From Candidatus Brocadia sapporoensis (GTDB lineage Bacteria > Planctomycetota > Brocadiia > Brocadiales > Brocadiaceae), in assembly GCF_001753675.2 (NCBI RefSeq), contig NZ_MJUW02000102.1:1-51707 (forward strand): a stretch of 51,707 nucleotides of DNA, given 5' to 3'. A program made the position numbers and the translations under genes. The first letter of the stretch is position 1; the number at the start of each line of letters is the position of its first letter. The notes below the pieces were generated by a model, which was not told where the DNA came from, did not search any database, and was given only the letters and a program-made list of their open reading frames with translations. Below, piece after piece: positions 26,949 to 36,310 of this stretch.

Positions 26949-27737
26949 ATGAAATTTTTACACCATACGTTTTCCGATCTCTATGCCCGTCAGGATAATT
27001 GGCTTACAAGGATTGACGTAAGAATAAAAATGCTTTACGTCACCTTATTGCTTTCTTTAAATGTATGGACAAAGAATGCAACCGTTCCCCTCTTTTTTCT
27101 TTTCGTATCTTTTCTCTTACTTTTTACCATAAAAATCCCTTTTACGGCAATCATTCGAAACATGTCTCTACCCATAGTATTTGCCATGCTTATCTTTCTC
27201 GTTAAGAGTCTGCACGAAGGGAAGCAGGTGTGGCTTTCCATTTCAATCCTGGGCTACAATCTGGCCTTCAGGGGAGAAGGGATATGGAGCGGACTTCACG
27301 TCTGCAGCAAAATACTCGGCGGTGTCTCATTGCTTATGCTATTCTCGTTTACCACAACGATCGGCCGTCTGTGCACAGGATTGACCTGGTTTCGCATACC
27401 AAATACCGTTATTGAACTTCTGGCTTTTATGTACCGGTATAGCTTCCTGCTCTTGGATGAAGCATCCACGATGTGGACTGCTCAAAAATCAAGGCTAGGC
27501 CATGTCTCGTGGAAAAAAACGATACACTCCCTTGGCATTTTGGGGGGGCTTCTTGTTATTCGTGCGTTTGACAGGGCAGAACGAACCCATGATGCAATGT
27601 GTGCCAGAGGGTATGAGGGTGGTGGCATCCTGACGATACCCTTGCCACCATGGGGGAAAAAAGAGTACATCTCATGTATAGGAATGGTTCTTATCATACC
27701 CATCCTTGTTTATATAGGAAACATGCGCCTATGCTAA
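26949..27737 (+). CDS. cbiQ: Cobalt ECF transporter T component CbiQ
   Basis: A 262-residue membrane protein that links the substrate-binding subunit to the ATPases. It has five or so hydrophobic helices and two Arg-containing coupling motifs: the second is clear as CARGYEGGG, and an earlier one is in TMWTAQKSRLG. I chose the ATG before KFLHHTFSDLYARQDNWLTRID, because CbiQ proteins start close to that motif; the longer GTG frame (26904) has no ribosome binding site. The last codons overlap the cbiO start. Confidence 0.92.
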   Translation: MKFLHHTFSDLYARQDNWLTRIDVRIKMLYVTLLLSLNVWTKNATVPLFFLFVSFLLLFTIKIPFTAIIRNMSLPIVFAMLIFLVKSLHEGKQVWLSISILGYNLAFRGEGIWSGLHVCSKILGGVSLLMLFSFTTTIGRLCTGLTWFRIPNTVIELLAFMYRYSFLLLDEASTMWTAQKSRLGHVSWKKTIHSLGILGGLLVIRAFDRAERTHDAMCARGYEGGGILTIPLPPWGKKEYISCIGMVLIIPILVYIGNMRLC

Positions 27738-28585
27738 CGCTACAGGTCAGAAATATTCAGTACCGGTATCATGACGGAACGGTTGCATTACGTGGTGTCT
27801 CTCTCGATATCAAAAAAGGTGAGTTTTTGGCCATTCTCGGTCCCAACGGGTCAGGAAAAACAACCTTGCTAAAGCACCTCAATGGTCTGCTGAAGCCGGC
27901 AGACGGGGAAATTGTGCTGAATCAAAAATCTTTTGCTAACTATCCTCCAAAGGCAATATTCCAAAAAGTGGGGTTCGTATTTCAGGACCCGAATGACCAG
28001 TTGTTTGCGCCATCCGTCTGGGAGGATGTCGCCTTTGGTCCCATGAACCTGGGTTTCCCAAAGAATGAGATTGCAGGCAGGGTGGATGAGGCATTATCTC
28101 TGGTTAATATGGGGCTTTATGCCAACAAAACGGTAGATGCCCTGAGTTTCGGACAAAAGAAGCGCGTTTGTATTGCAGGAGTTCTTGCAATGAAACCGGA
28201 AATCCTGGTGCTGGATGAGCCTACCTGTGGACTCGACCCTGCCGGCGTCACTTCCTTGATGACACTGCTGAAGGAGTTGAACTGTAAGCACGGCATCACG
28301 ATCATTATGGCAACCAATGCAATAGATCTCGTGCCTCTTTACATGAACCGGCTGGCAATTATGTATCAGGGCACGCTTCTCAGGATTGGCGATCCTGAGG
28401 AAGTATTTTCAAATGCAGCAGAAATACCGTATGCCTGCCTGGAACTTCCCCAGATTGCCCAGTTAATGCAGATTTTAAGAGACGAAGATCATCTTCCCAT
28501 GGACAGCCTCCCCCTTACCGTGGGAGATGCAAGAAAGTTTTTAACGCACAGACTAATCAGCAATCATTTAACAATTCACACGTAG
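27731..28585 (+). CDS. cbiO: Cobalt ECF transporter ATPase CbiO, with altered H-loop
   Basis: A 284-residue ABC ATPase: Walker A GPNGSGKT (37-44), Q-loop FVFQDPNDQ, signature LSFGQ (138-142), Walker B ILVLDE (158-163) and D-loop GLDP. The H-loop, usually THD in CbiO (as in STHDVDLVP), reads ATNAIDLVP, so the switch His is Asn at 196. This His positions the gamma-phosphate in ABC ATPases; its loss usually slows hydrolysis. The start at 27731 overlaps the cbiQ stop (ATGCTAA). The homodimer would drive cobalt import; with the altered H-loop, activity may be lower or may depend on another ATPase. Confidence 0.93.
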   Translation: MLTLQVRNIQYRYHDGTVALRGVSLDIKKGEFLAILGPNGSGKTTLLKHLNGLLKPADGEIVLNQKSFANYPPKAIFQKVGFVFQDPNDQLFAPSVWEDVAFGPMNLGFPKNEIAGRVDEALSLVNMGLYANKTVDALSFGQKKRVCIAGVLAMKPEILVLDEPTCGLDPAGVTSLMTLLKELNCKHGITIIMATNAIDLVPLYMNRLAIMYQGTLLRIGDPEEVFSNAAEIPYACLELPQIAQLMQILRDEDHLPMDSLPLTVGDARKFLTHRLISNHLTIHT

Positions 28586-28620
28586 AGATAACCTAACAGG
28601 TCGTCTCTGCCGGACAAATT

Positions 28621-29718
28621 ATGTTTAAAGGTCATGGTGGAAATATAAAACCGTTCCTTACTCCGGGAAATAGCAGCATCCTCGATTTTAGCGCGAGCAT
28701 CAATCCCCTGGGGTACCCGGAAAAAGTTAAAAAGACGGTGATGGATAACTTTGACGATATCTTACATTATCCCGATATCGATTGTGCCAGCCTGAAAAAA
28801 TACCTCTCCCGGAAGATTGGACATGCTGAGGAAGAAATTATTGTGGGAAATGGTTCTACTGAGTTATTCTATTTGATCCCACGCGCACTCAGGCCAGCCA
28901 AAGGAATTGTTTTTCAGCCTACCTTCAGTGAATTTACCGAGGCGCTGAAATGCAGTTGTACGGAAGTAATTAATCATGTGTTAAAGGAAAAAGACGGCTT
29001 TGGTTTTCGGTATTGCAAAGATGACTTTCGGGATCAAAAAACAGGGATGGTTTTTCTCTGTAATCCAAATAATCCGACGGGCCAGTTAATAGAAAAAGGC
29101 GCCATCGTAAAGATGGCAAAACAGCATCCGGACATAATATTTGTTGTGGATGAGGCGTTTGTAGATTTCCTTGATTCACCTGAAAAATACAGCGTTATAG
29201 ACGATGTGGGCGCAATGGGTAACCTGATTGTCGTGAGGTCTCTTACGAAATTTTATGGCTTTCCTGGTATACGAATCGGATACCTTGCGGCTCACGCGGA
29301 TCTGATTAAAAAAATGGTGGAATACAAGGAGCCGTGGTCAGTAAACGCCCTGGCTCAACATGCCGCCATGGCAGCAATGGAAGACAGTGAATTTATTTCC
29401 AGGAGCAGGGAGTTTATGTTCCGTGAACGATTGTTTTTGTTTCATGAATTATCCGCTATCGATGGACTTTTGCCGTATGAACCAACGGCTAATTATATTT
29501 TTGTCAAAATAAAACAAGACACGATGACTTCTTCGTCGTTGTGCAAGCGTTTAATAGAGGATGGTATCGCTATTCGTGACTGTTCAAACTTTTTAGGACT
29601 CGATAACTCATATTTTCGGGTAGCGGTGAGGACCAGGACTGAGAATATAAGGCTTATTGAGGCGTTAAAGAAAATAGTCGCCGGAAAATCTATCATGGCG
29701 GGTTTCTTGGCAAATTAG
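28621..29718 (+). CDS. cobD: L-threonine-O-3-phosphate decarboxylase CobD
   Basis: A 365-residue fold-type I PLP enzyme of the histidinol-phosphate aminotransferase group. The N-terminal HGGN motif is typical of CobD; the PLP Lys is in SLTKFYGFPGIRIGY and the Asp/Tyr region is NPNNPTGQ and VVDEAFVDF. CobD makes (R)-1-amino-2-propanol O-2-phosphate, the linker between corrin ring and nucleotide loop. A histidinol-phosphate aminotransferase is the main alternative, but the HGGN start and the neighbours cbiO and cobQ favour CobD. It lies 35 nt after cbiO. Confidence 0.88.
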   Translation: MFKGHGGNIKPFLTPGNSSILDFSASINPLGYPEKVKKTVMDNFDDILHYPDIDCASLKKYLSRKIGHAEEEIIVGNGSTELFYLIPRALRPAKGIVFQPTFSEFTEALKCSCTEVINHVLKEKDGFGFRYCKDDFRDQKTGMVFLCNPNNPTGQLIEKGAIVKMAKQHPDIIFVVDEAFVDFLDSPEKYSVIDDVGAMGNLIVVRSLTKFYGFPGIRIGYLAAHADLIKKMVEYKEPWSVNALAQHAAMAAMEDSEFISRSREFMFRERLFLFHELSAIDGLLPYEPTANYIFVKIKQDTMTSSSLCKRLIEDGIAIRDCSNFLGLDNSYFRVAVRTRTENIRLIEALKKIVAGKSIMAGFLAN

Positions 29719-29906
29719 GCCTTCGTCGGCTTATACGTACACTTTTCACGATAACATTTCTCTCCCCCATCGCATCCCTCCGTCAATGGGGAACATTTGT
29801 TGTTCCCTCAGTGAAGGGGATCAAAGGGGAAGACGAAATTTCTATACGCCGGATACCAAACAAAAAACCTGTTGGTCCGGGTTGTAAATCCGAATCCGTA
29901 TAAAAA
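29719..29906. other. Spacer after cobD
   Basis: Holds a small hairpin (GGGAAC at 29789-29794, GTTCCC at 29802-29807) without a T tract. Together with the repeat at 29909-29992 it separates cobD from cobQ by 320 nt; no gene is visible. Confidence 0.4.
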
Positions 29907-29908
29907 TT

Positions 29909-29992
29909 AACCCTGTCAGGGTTTGAAACCCTGACAGGGCTGATTCGCGAATTTCAAATTTCAGATTTTGACTCTTCTGGCTTGTTCTGACC
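29909..29992 (+). repeat. Palindromic element upstream of cobQ
   Basis: AACCCTGTCAGGGTT and its complement around a short centre (29909-29940), then an AT-rich block ending CTTCTGGCTTGTTCTG. The same palindrome and a similar downstream block occur at 45846-45925, before the CobN-like gene. Each arm is itself palindromic (CCCTG-T-CAGGG), so alternative hairpins can form. Confidence 0.75.
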
Positions 29993-30038
29993 TTTTAATT
30001 TTTCCGGATACTTCGCGGTTATTATTAACAGAAAACGT

Positions 30039-31577
30039 ATGATAAAAAGATCTATCATGATACAGGGCACGGGTTCACACGTGGGCAAGAGTGTTCTGGT
30101 CTGCGCCCTGTGTCGTATTCTGAAACAAGACGGTCTCAGGGTTGCGCCATTTAAGGCGCAAAATATGGCCCTAAATTCATTTGTGACAAAAGATGGAAGG
30201 GAAATGGGACGGGCTCAGGTAGCACAGGCTGAGGCAGCAGGTATCGAGCCCGCGATCGAGATGAACCCCATACTCCTTAAACCAACGAGTGACCGCGGTT
30301 CACAGGTCGTTATTATGGGCCAGCCAATAGGGAACATGACTGCCAGGGAGTATTATCAGAAGAAAAACAAATTCATTTCAATCATAAAAGAAGCTTACGA
30401 TACGCTACGGAACCAATTCGATGTCATTGTCATAGAAGGCGCCGGCAGCCCTGCCGAGATAAATCTGAAGGATGGGGATATTGTCAATATGGGCATGGCA
30501 GAAATGGCATCCGCTCCCGTATTATTGGTGACAGATATTGACCGCGGCGGCGCCTTTGCCTGGATTGTGGGAACGCTTGAATTACTGACCGAAAGTGAAA
30601 GGAACCGGGTGGCGGGCGTCGTATTCAACAAATTCCGGGGAGACAAGAATATCCTGAAACCTGGACTGGATATGCTGGAAGAACGCATCAGGAAACCCAT
30701 CGTAGGAGTAATACCATACCTGCATCAGTTGCATATCGATGATGAGGATTCCGTTTCTCTTGAAACTATAAGCGGCAAAAAGGCAGATGTTCCGCATAAC
30801 AACACGGTGGATGTCGCAGTAATTCAATTGCCGCGTATATCGAACTTTACGGATTTTGCGATATTTCGCCACGAGAAAGACATAAAAATTCGTTTCGTCG
30901 ACAGGGCGCATGATGTTGGAAATCCTGACTTACTTATCATCCCCGGCACAAAAAATACGATCGGCGACCTGCTGTTCCTTATGGATCAGGGCATAGCAGA
31001 TGAAGTGGTGAGATTATCAGGGCAGGGTGCGATGATCATGGGTATTTGTGGCGGGTATCAGATGCTGGGACAGGAAATCCACGACCCGCATCATGTCGAA
31101 TCAAGACACAAGGATATTCAGGGGCTAGGGCTATTGCCTACAATCACCACCTTTGCCAGGGAAAAACAGACCTACCAGGTAAAGGCACACATGCTGGGTC
31201 ATGAAAATCTGTTTCATGCAGACGATGAGATCTCGGGATATGAGATTCATATGGGCGAAACAACGTATAACGGCCATAATCCCGTTAAACCCTTTGCAAG
31301 GATTACCGAACGGGCAGGCGAGCGGGTAGATATCCTGGACGGTTGTGTTTCTGCCGATGGCAACATCATCGGCACGTATATCCATGGCGTCTTCGATAAT
31401 GATGGCTTTCGTTTTAATCTCATTCAACACCTGAGAAAGAAAAAGGGGCAAACACCTTCGTCCGGCAACCTCATAGAATTTAAAAGAATAAAAGAACAGA
31501 AATACGATGAACTGGCGGACATTGTCCGGAGAAATATAGATTTGGACATGATTTATAAAATCTTGGACACACTTTAA
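30039..31577 (+). CDS. cobQ: Cobyric acid synthase
   Basis: A 512-residue glutamine amidotransferase that amidates four carboxylates (b, d, e, g side chains) of adenosyl-cobyrinate a,c-diamide (CobQ/CbiP). The N-terminal dethiobiotin-synthetase-like domain has the P-loop GTGSHVGKS and the block APFKAQNMALNS. The C-terminal class I amidotransferase domain has the nucleophile Cys337 in GICGGYQMLG and His449 in GTYIHGVFD. Length is normal for the family. It is in the riboswitch-controlled direction, although 320 nt with a repeat lies before it, so it may have extra promoter input. Confidence 0.96.
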   Translation: MIKRSIMIQGTGSHVGKSVLVCALCRILKQDGLRVAPFKAQNMALNSFVTKDGREMGRAQVAQAEAAGIEPAIEMNPILLKPTSDRGSQVVIMGQPIGNMTAREYYQKKNKFISIIKEAYDTLRNQFDVIVIEGAGSPAEINLKDGDIVNMGMAEMASAPVLLVTDIDRGGAFAWIVGTLELLTESERNRVAGVVFNKFRGDKNILKPGLDMLEERIRKPIVGVIPYLHQLHIDDEDSVSLETISGKKADVPHNNTVDVAVIQLPRISNFTDFAIFRHEKDIKIRFVDRAHDVGNPDLLIIPGTKNTIGDLLFLMDQGIADEVVRLSGQGAMIMGICGGYQMLGQEIHDPHHVESRHKDIQGLGLLPTITTFAREKQTYQVKAHMLGHENLFHADDEISGYEIHMGETTYNGHNPVKPFARITERAGERVDILDGCVSADGNIIGTYIHGVFDNDGFRFNLIQHLRKKKGQTPSSGNLIEFKRIKEQKYDELADIVRRNIDLDMIYKILDTL

Positions 31578-31583
31578 GCGTTC

Positions 31584-32756
31584 ATGAACACGAAAACAAT
31601 CGAAAGAAAACTTAGTATTTTTGAAAAGTTCCTGTCAATATGGGTAATACTGTGCATCATTACCGGGGTGTGTCTCGGCAAATTTGCCCCCGCTGTTGCA
31701 AAATATCTTGATGGGCTTGCTATTACGGTAAATGAGGCGCCTGTTGTGTCAGTTCCAATCGCTGTGTGCCTGTTTTTTATGATGTATCCCATTATGGTAA
31801 AAATTGACTTCACTGAGGTTTTGAAGGCTGGCAAGTCAATAAAACCCGTTGGGTTGACGCTGTTTGCCAACTGGGCAATTAAGCCATTTACCATGTATGC
31901 TATTGCCCTGTTCTTCCTGGGTTTTCTGTTTCTTCATCCGATAGGTACGCATGCCTATGATTTTGTAAAACTTCCACCAGGGGCCGATTGGGCTGTTGGC
32001 TCTCGGCATGGCGCAGGAATAGTAACACTGCATCATAGCGGCAAGATGCTCCTTATCCCCCTGTGGAGGAGTTACCTCGCCGGCTGCATTCTGCTGGGAA
32101 TTGCACCATGTACTGCTATGGTACTCGTTTGGGGTTATCTTGCCAGAGGCAATGATGGACACACCCTTATTATGGTTGCAATAAATTCGTTATCCATGCT
32201 TGTCTTGTATGGACCGCTCGGTGGTTTTCTTTTAGGTATCGGACGGCTTCCCATCCCCTGGCAGGCACTTGTTCTTTCAATTGCAATATATGTCGCACTC
32301 CCCCTTGTTGCCGGATATTTTTCAAGAACGTGGATAATCAAACTAAAAGGAAAAACGTGGTTTGATGAAAAATTTTTGTATATGCTCACACCTGTATCAA
32401 TTATTGCCTTGCTGATTACCCTCGTTCTTCTCTTCTCGTTCAAAGGTGAAATAATTCTTACAAAGCCGTTGACAATCCTGTGGATAGCAATACCCTTATT
32501 TATCCAAACGATGCTTATTTTCTGGATAACCTACGGTCTTGCTAAGGTATTAAAATTTTCTTATGAAGATGCTGCGCCTTCTGCCATGATCGGTGCAAGT
32601 AATCACTTTGAGGTTGCAATTGCAACTTCTACGATGCTTTTTGGCCTTGCTTCAGGTTCGTCGCTTGCCACAGTAGTCGGAGTGCTGATTGAAGTGCCCA
32701 CTATGCTATTTCTGGTTTATATTTGCAATAAGACACGGAATTGGTTTGCCTTTTAG
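31584..32756 (+). CDS. acr3: ACR3-family arsenite efflux carrier
   Basis: A 390-residue membrane carrier with about ten helices that exports arsenite in antiport with protons. Signatures are [13 protein letters not shown], the conserved Cys in [19 protein letters not shown] and the Glu in [12 protein letters not shown]. Between the third and fourth helix there is an unusual polar insertion (roughly [18 protein letters not shown] to HHSGKML). The gene begins 6 nt after cobQ, so it is cotranscribed with cobalamin genes; no arsR, arsC or arsM is nearby. Either it is an accidental passenger or the carrier serves another oxyanion or thiol-metal complex. Confidence 0.88.
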   Translation: MNTKTIERKLSIFEKFLSIWVILCIITGVCLGKFAPAVAKYLDGLAITVNEAPVVSVPIAVCLFFMMYPIMVKIDFTEVLKAGKSIKPVGLTLFANWAIKPFTMYAIALFFLGFLFLHPIGTHAYDFVKLPPGADWAVGSRHGAGIVTLHHSGKMLLIPLWRSYLAGCILLGIAPCTAMVLVWGYLARGNDGHTLIMVAINSLSMLVLYGPLGGFLLGIGRLPIPWQALVLSIAIYVALPLVAGYFSRTWIIKLKGKTWFDEKFLYMLTPVSIIALLITLVLLFSFKGEIILTKPLTILWIAIPLFIQTMLIFWITYGLAKVLKFSYEDAAPSAMIGASNHFEVAIATSTMLFGLASGSSLATVVGVLIEVPTMLFLVYICNKTRNWFAF

Positions 32757-32902
32757 TTTTATGAAAAGTCAATTTACTTGTGCAAACAGGATATAATGGA
32801 GTCAAAGCCGGGCATAGCCGGGACGGAGCTGATAAAATGTTTGAAAGATTTTGGTATGATACGGGAAGATTTGCTATATAAATATCTTAAATGATTTGAT
32901 AT

Positions 32903-32985
32903 AGCATTGTCATTGCGAGCGATAGCTAAGCAATCTCTCCCTCCCTAAGATTGCTTCGTTGCTTTACTTCTTGCAATGACAGACT
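32903..32985. repeat. Dispersed inverted repeat (TGTCATTGC type)
   Basis: TTGTCATTGCGAGCGA at the left and TTGCAATGACA at the right frame ATTGCTTCG-type blocks. This class of palindromic repeat is common in many bacterial genomes. A related, weaker copy is at 51560-51632. Confidence 0.6.
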
Positions 32986-33028
32986 GCTTTTTGTATTAAT
33001 TAAACATAAATTAATTTAAGTAAAAAGT

Positions 33029-33817
33029 ATGCAAAATAACCCTTCTTTTTCAGAACGACACGGTTTTCAAAAAGAACCAAAGCAGATTACAATACGTCAT
33101 GAAGCCCCTCTCAGATTGCGGAAAGCTATTTTAGATATAGCCATTGAGGCTGGTTTTAAGGCAAAAGATATCAGAGATGTTTTGTGTCGAAAATTACATG
33201 AGATCGAGAACGAAGATAATTGGTCTGACGAGCCTGTTATGAAAGAGTGCTTGGATTTAATTAAGGGTTGCGAGTGGTTTAAAGTCTATGAGATTTGTGA
33301 AGTTCTTGCACAAGAAAAGAACATTCCACTTGTATGGAGAAATTCATTTGAAAAGGAGTTAAATAAATTTTTTATTGAAGAGGGAATAGGATGGAAACTT
33401 GCAAATGGGTTAGTCGTTACCCGTGGTGAAAAAGATTTTGAAAAGGTAATGTCTGTCGCCAAGGAGCAGTTAGAAGAAACAAAAAGAATGACGGCTAAAT
33501 CAGAACTTGGAGAGGCAATAAAAGATTTATCGAGACGTCCAGAACCTGATATAACTGGGGCAATTCAACATAGTATCGCTGCATTAGAATGTGTTGCTAG
33601 GGATATTTCAGGTGAACACAAAAAAACTCTTGGGGATATTATAGGAAAGATAAAGATTCCACAACCCATAGATAAAGCAATTGAAAAGATATGGGGATTT
33701 GCGAGTAATCAGGCACGTCATATTAAAGAGGGCACGAAGCCCGATTTTGCAGAAGCAGAACTTACAGTTCATTTGTCCGCTGCCTTGATTTCTTATCTGT
33801 GTGAGAAGAATAAATAG
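33029..33817 (+). CDS. AbiJ-like (AbiJ_NTD4) protein, first gene of a defence island
   Basis: A 262-residue cytoplasmic protein. The N-terminal half (FSERHGFQ...LRKAILDIA, VYEICEVLAQEKN, FEKELNKFFIEEGIGWKLANGLVV) matches the AbiJ N-terminal domain 4 pattern. The C-terminal half (IQHSIAALECVARDIS, LGDIIGKI, GFASNQARHIKEG) is helical and looks like the HEPN-related tail that accompanies this domain. AbiJ-type proteins are abortive-infection factors; the biochemical action of this one is unknown. It ends 12 nt before the methyltransferase gene and is probably cotranscribed with it. Confidence 0.7.
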   Translation: MQNNPSFSERHGFQKEPKQITIRHEAPLRLRKAILDIAIEAGFKAKDIRDVLCRKLHEIENEDNWSDEPVMKECLDLIKGCEWFKVYEICEVLAQEKNIPLVWRNSFEKELNKFFIEEGIGWKLANGLVVTRGEKDFEKVMSVAKEQLEETKRMTAKSELGEAIKDLSRRPEPDITGAIQHSIAALECVARDISGEHKKTLGDIIGKIKIPQPIDKAIEKIWGFASNQARHIKEGTKPDFAEAELTVHLSAALISYLCEKNK

Positions 33818-33829
33818 AGAGATGAAAAT

Positions 33830-35533
33830 ATGGCTGAATCACTGATAGAACAATTACCCAAGATTGTTGCTGAGGGGAAGAAGGAGGTTGAACGGATACT
33901 GGAGAGGATTTCTTCTGCTCATAAGCTGACGTTGCAGACAAATGAGTTTGTGCTGCCTTGTAAGAACAAATCGGGCCTTTTCAAGGGACAAACTCCTGAC
34001 TTCAAGCCAAAAGCAAAGAAATATTTTGGCGAGTCACAACTTGGATTCACAGGTATATCCAATAGTGGCCAGCAAAAACTATATTCGGAAATTGGCGGTG
34101 AATGGGTAAACCGTTTGTGTTACGGAGACAATCTCCTTGTGATGCAGGCGCTACTTGCAGGCGATCCGGCAACGGGTTTACCATCTATACGCGGGAAGAT
34201 TGATTTGATATATAACGACCCACCCTTTGACAGCAAGGCAGATTACCGTACAAAGGTTATTTTACCCGGCGCTACATTAGAACAAAGACCTACCGTTATT
34301 GAGCAGGCGGCCTATTCAGATACATGGAAAGATGGGACGGCGAGCTACTTAAAGATGATGTATCCACGCCTGGCGCTCATGAGGGAATTGCTCAGCGAAC
34401 AGGGGTCTATTTATGTGCATATCGACTGGCATGTGGGACATTATGTGAAGGTGTTGATGGATGAGATTTTTGGGAAAGAGAACTTTATAAATGAAGTAGT
34501 TTGGAAAAGAAGCGATTCTCATAATGATGGTGCTCGATATGGAGTAGTTGATGATCGAATCCTTTATTATTCTAAAAGTTCAGAACGAATATTTAGTAAG
34601 CTTTATAAGCCTTATTCACAAGATTATCTTAATGATTTTTACACTAAAACAGCTGAAAATGGGCGAAAATACAGATTAGATCACTTTACAAAACCTAAGG
34701 GAAGTATTGGATATTTTTATGAATACAAAGGCGCAACACCACCACCCAACGGCTGGAGATGTCCTATCGAAACGATGCGGGAGTTAGATGAGAAAGGTTT
34801 ATTGGTTTTTACAGAATACAAAGTTTATAAAAAACGATATCTAGATGAACAACTTGGTAATCCGTTAAATACAATTTGGGATGATATAACTGGACAAATT
34901 AGAAATCAATCTGTTAATTATGACACACAAAAACCAGAAGCATTAATTGAAAGGATTATTGAAGCTTCATCAAATAAAGATTCTATTGTCGCAGATTTCT
35001 TTGTAGGTTCAGGCACTACCGCTGCCGTTGCCGAAAAACTTGGTCGTCGCTGGATTGTGTGCGATATCGGTAAACCAGCCATCATGATCACCCGCAAACG
35101 CCTCATTGATCAGGAGGCAAAGCCGTTTCTTTATCAATCCATTGGGGATTACCAGAAAGAGGTCTTTACCTCAAGCAGGTTATTCCGCCGTGTAGGCGAT
35201 CTCGCCCATGTAGTGCTCAATCTTTACGGCGCAATACCCTTTCCGGAAGAAAACAATCCCAACCGCAACATCGGTTACATAAAAGAATCCAAAACGCTGG
35301 TCATGGTTGATTCTCCATCAAAACTGACAGGTTTTGCCACCTTGAAAAAGGCGCAGGAACTAAGGGAATCCTTTATGGGCGGGTGGAAGAAGGTGGTCGT
35401 CCTGGGCTGGAATTTCGTCTTTGACATTGCCGCGCAGATACAGGCATTGAACGATGATAAACTGAAGTCCTGGTTATACCGCCCGATCTCCTCGATAAAC
35501 TCAAGACAAAGGCAGGTTACGAAAAGCTCTTAA
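33830..35533 (+). CDS. mod: Type III restriction-modification methyltransferase (Mod), main part; frameshifted
   Basis: The first 567 codons of a beta-class adenine-specific N6 DNA methyltransferase. The catalytic motif is NDPPF (around residue 129-132) and the AdoMet motif is [11 protein letters not shown] (around 391-398), in the IV-then-I order of Mod subunits. The variable region between them would recognise the target DNA. The frame breaks near 35467: the last 22 codons are out of frame, whereas the correct reading ([20 protein letters not shown]) continues into the 3' part at 35545-35949 once one base is restored between AAG and TCCTGG. Either a sequencing error or a real inactivating or phase-variable change. 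Mod is needed both for methylation and for target recognition by Res. Confidence 0.92.
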   Translation: MAESLIEQLPKIVAEGKKEVERILERISSAHKLTLQTNEFVLPCKNKSGLFKGQTPDFKPKAKKYFGESQLGFTGISNSGQQKLYSEIGGEWVNRLCYGDNLLVMQALLAGDPATGLPSIRGKIDLIYNDPPFDSKADYRTKVILPGATLEQRPTVIEQAAYSDTWKDGTASYLKMMYPRLALMRELLSEQGSIYVHIDWHVGHYVKVLMDEIFGKENFINEVVWKRSDSHNDGARYGVVDDRILYYSKSSERIFSKLYKPYSQDYLNDFYTKTAENGRKYRLDHFTKPKGSIGYFYEYKGATPPPNGWRCPIETMRELDEKGLLVFTEYKVYKKRYLDEQLGNPLNTIWDDITGQIRNQSVNYDTQKPEALIERIIEASSNKDSIVADFFVGSGTTAAVAEKLGRRWIVCDIGKPAIMITRKRLIDQEAKPFLYQSIGDYQKEVFTSSRLFRRVGDLAHVVLNLYGAIPFPEENNPNRNIGYIKESKTLVMVDSPSKLTGFATLKKAQELRESFMGGWKKVVVLGWNFVFDIAAQIQALNDDKLKSWLYRPISSINSRQRQVTKSS

Positions 35534-35544
35534 AGACAGGACAG

Positions 35545-35949
35545 GTGCGTTTTTCATCCTTACAGTATTTGTCCATTAAAAAGCCAGAGGTAAAAGGCAT
35601 TGATGCTGATATGGATGAATTGACCATTACTTTGGACAACTACGTCCTGCTTTCGCCAGATGCCCTGCCGCTCGACGAGGCAAACAAGGAGAAATTGCAG
35701 GAAGTAATCGAGAAAGACCCTCTGGCGCTGATTGAATATTGGTCTATTGACCCTGACTATGACGGCGAGACATTCAGGAGCAAGTGGCAGGATTACCGGG
35801 ATAACACATCGAACGATTCAGACCCGCACCACGTAATCCTTGAAGCCAAATTGAAAGTTCCAAAAGTTAAACACAAAAGAAAGATATGCGTAAAGGCAGT
35901 GGATGTGTTTGGGTTTGAGAGTGTTGTGATTAAGGAAATAGAGCAATAA
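35545..35949 (+). CDS. mod: Type III Mod, C-terminal part after the frameshift
   Basis: This frame continues the Mod C-terminal domain (VRFSSLQYLSIKKPEV, IEYWSIDPDYDGETF, FGFESVVIKEIEQ). Its true upstream continuation runs back to about 35468 in the same frame and then joins the main part by a one-base shift. It has no start signal of its own and is unlikely to be a separate gene. The full-length protein would be about 706 residues, normal for this family. Confidence 0.85.
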   Translation: MRFSSLQYLSIKKPEVKGIDADMDELTITLDNYVLLSPDALPLDEANKEKLQEVIEKDPLALIEYWSIDPDYDGETFRSKWQDYRDNTSNDSDPHHVILEAKLKVPKVKHKRKICVKAVDVFGFESVVIKEIEQ

Positions 35950-36000
35950 CCATTACGGAGATTATAAAGAAGGTGATTATTTAGCCAAGTGAAGTATGAT

Positions 36001-36072
36001 TGTCATTCTGAGCGGAGCGAAGAATCTTTTGTTGTAACAACACAAGACTCTTCGTTTCACTCAGGGTGACAA
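36001..36072. repeat. Dispersed inverted repeat (TGTCATTCTGAG type)
   Basis: TTGTCATTCTGAGCGGAG and AGCGAAGAATCT face AGACTCTTCG and CTCAGGGTGACAA. A large imperfect palindrome of a class found scattered in many genomes, here between mod and the first AlbA-type gene. Confidence 0.65.
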
Positions 36073-36135
36073 AAACAAAGGTTTTTAATAACAGTTTAGT
36101 GTTTTAAGAAACAATTGTGTATCTTTTGGATTATG

Positions 36136-36163
36136 GTAGAGGCAATTCATGAATTGCCTCTAC
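36136..36163. repeat. Perfect 28-bp palindrome
   Basis: GTAGAGGCAATTCA and its exact complement with no loop. It could be a dispersed repeat core, a cruciform or a protein-binding site. Confidence 0.75.
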
Positions 36164-36181
36164 ACATCGCCGCAATAGAAT

Positions 36182-36264
36182 TAACCCTGTCAGGGTTAGC
36201 GTCCCTACACTGTGCGACAAAATATCGTGATTACTGGAATTTTTTCAAAAAACTAAATTGTTAC
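36182..36264 (+). repeat. Decayed copy of the MITE-like element
   Basis: Starts with one arm of the palindrome (AACCCTGTCAGGGTT) and ends with TTTTTCAAAAAACTAAATTGTTAC, as in the right half of the 141-bp element; the middle has diverged. It ends 46 nt before the first AlbA-type gene. Confidence 0.55.
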
Positions 36265-36310
36265 AAAGAAATAGCGTAATTTTGCTGCAGTAATTTAAAG
36301 AGACGATGAT

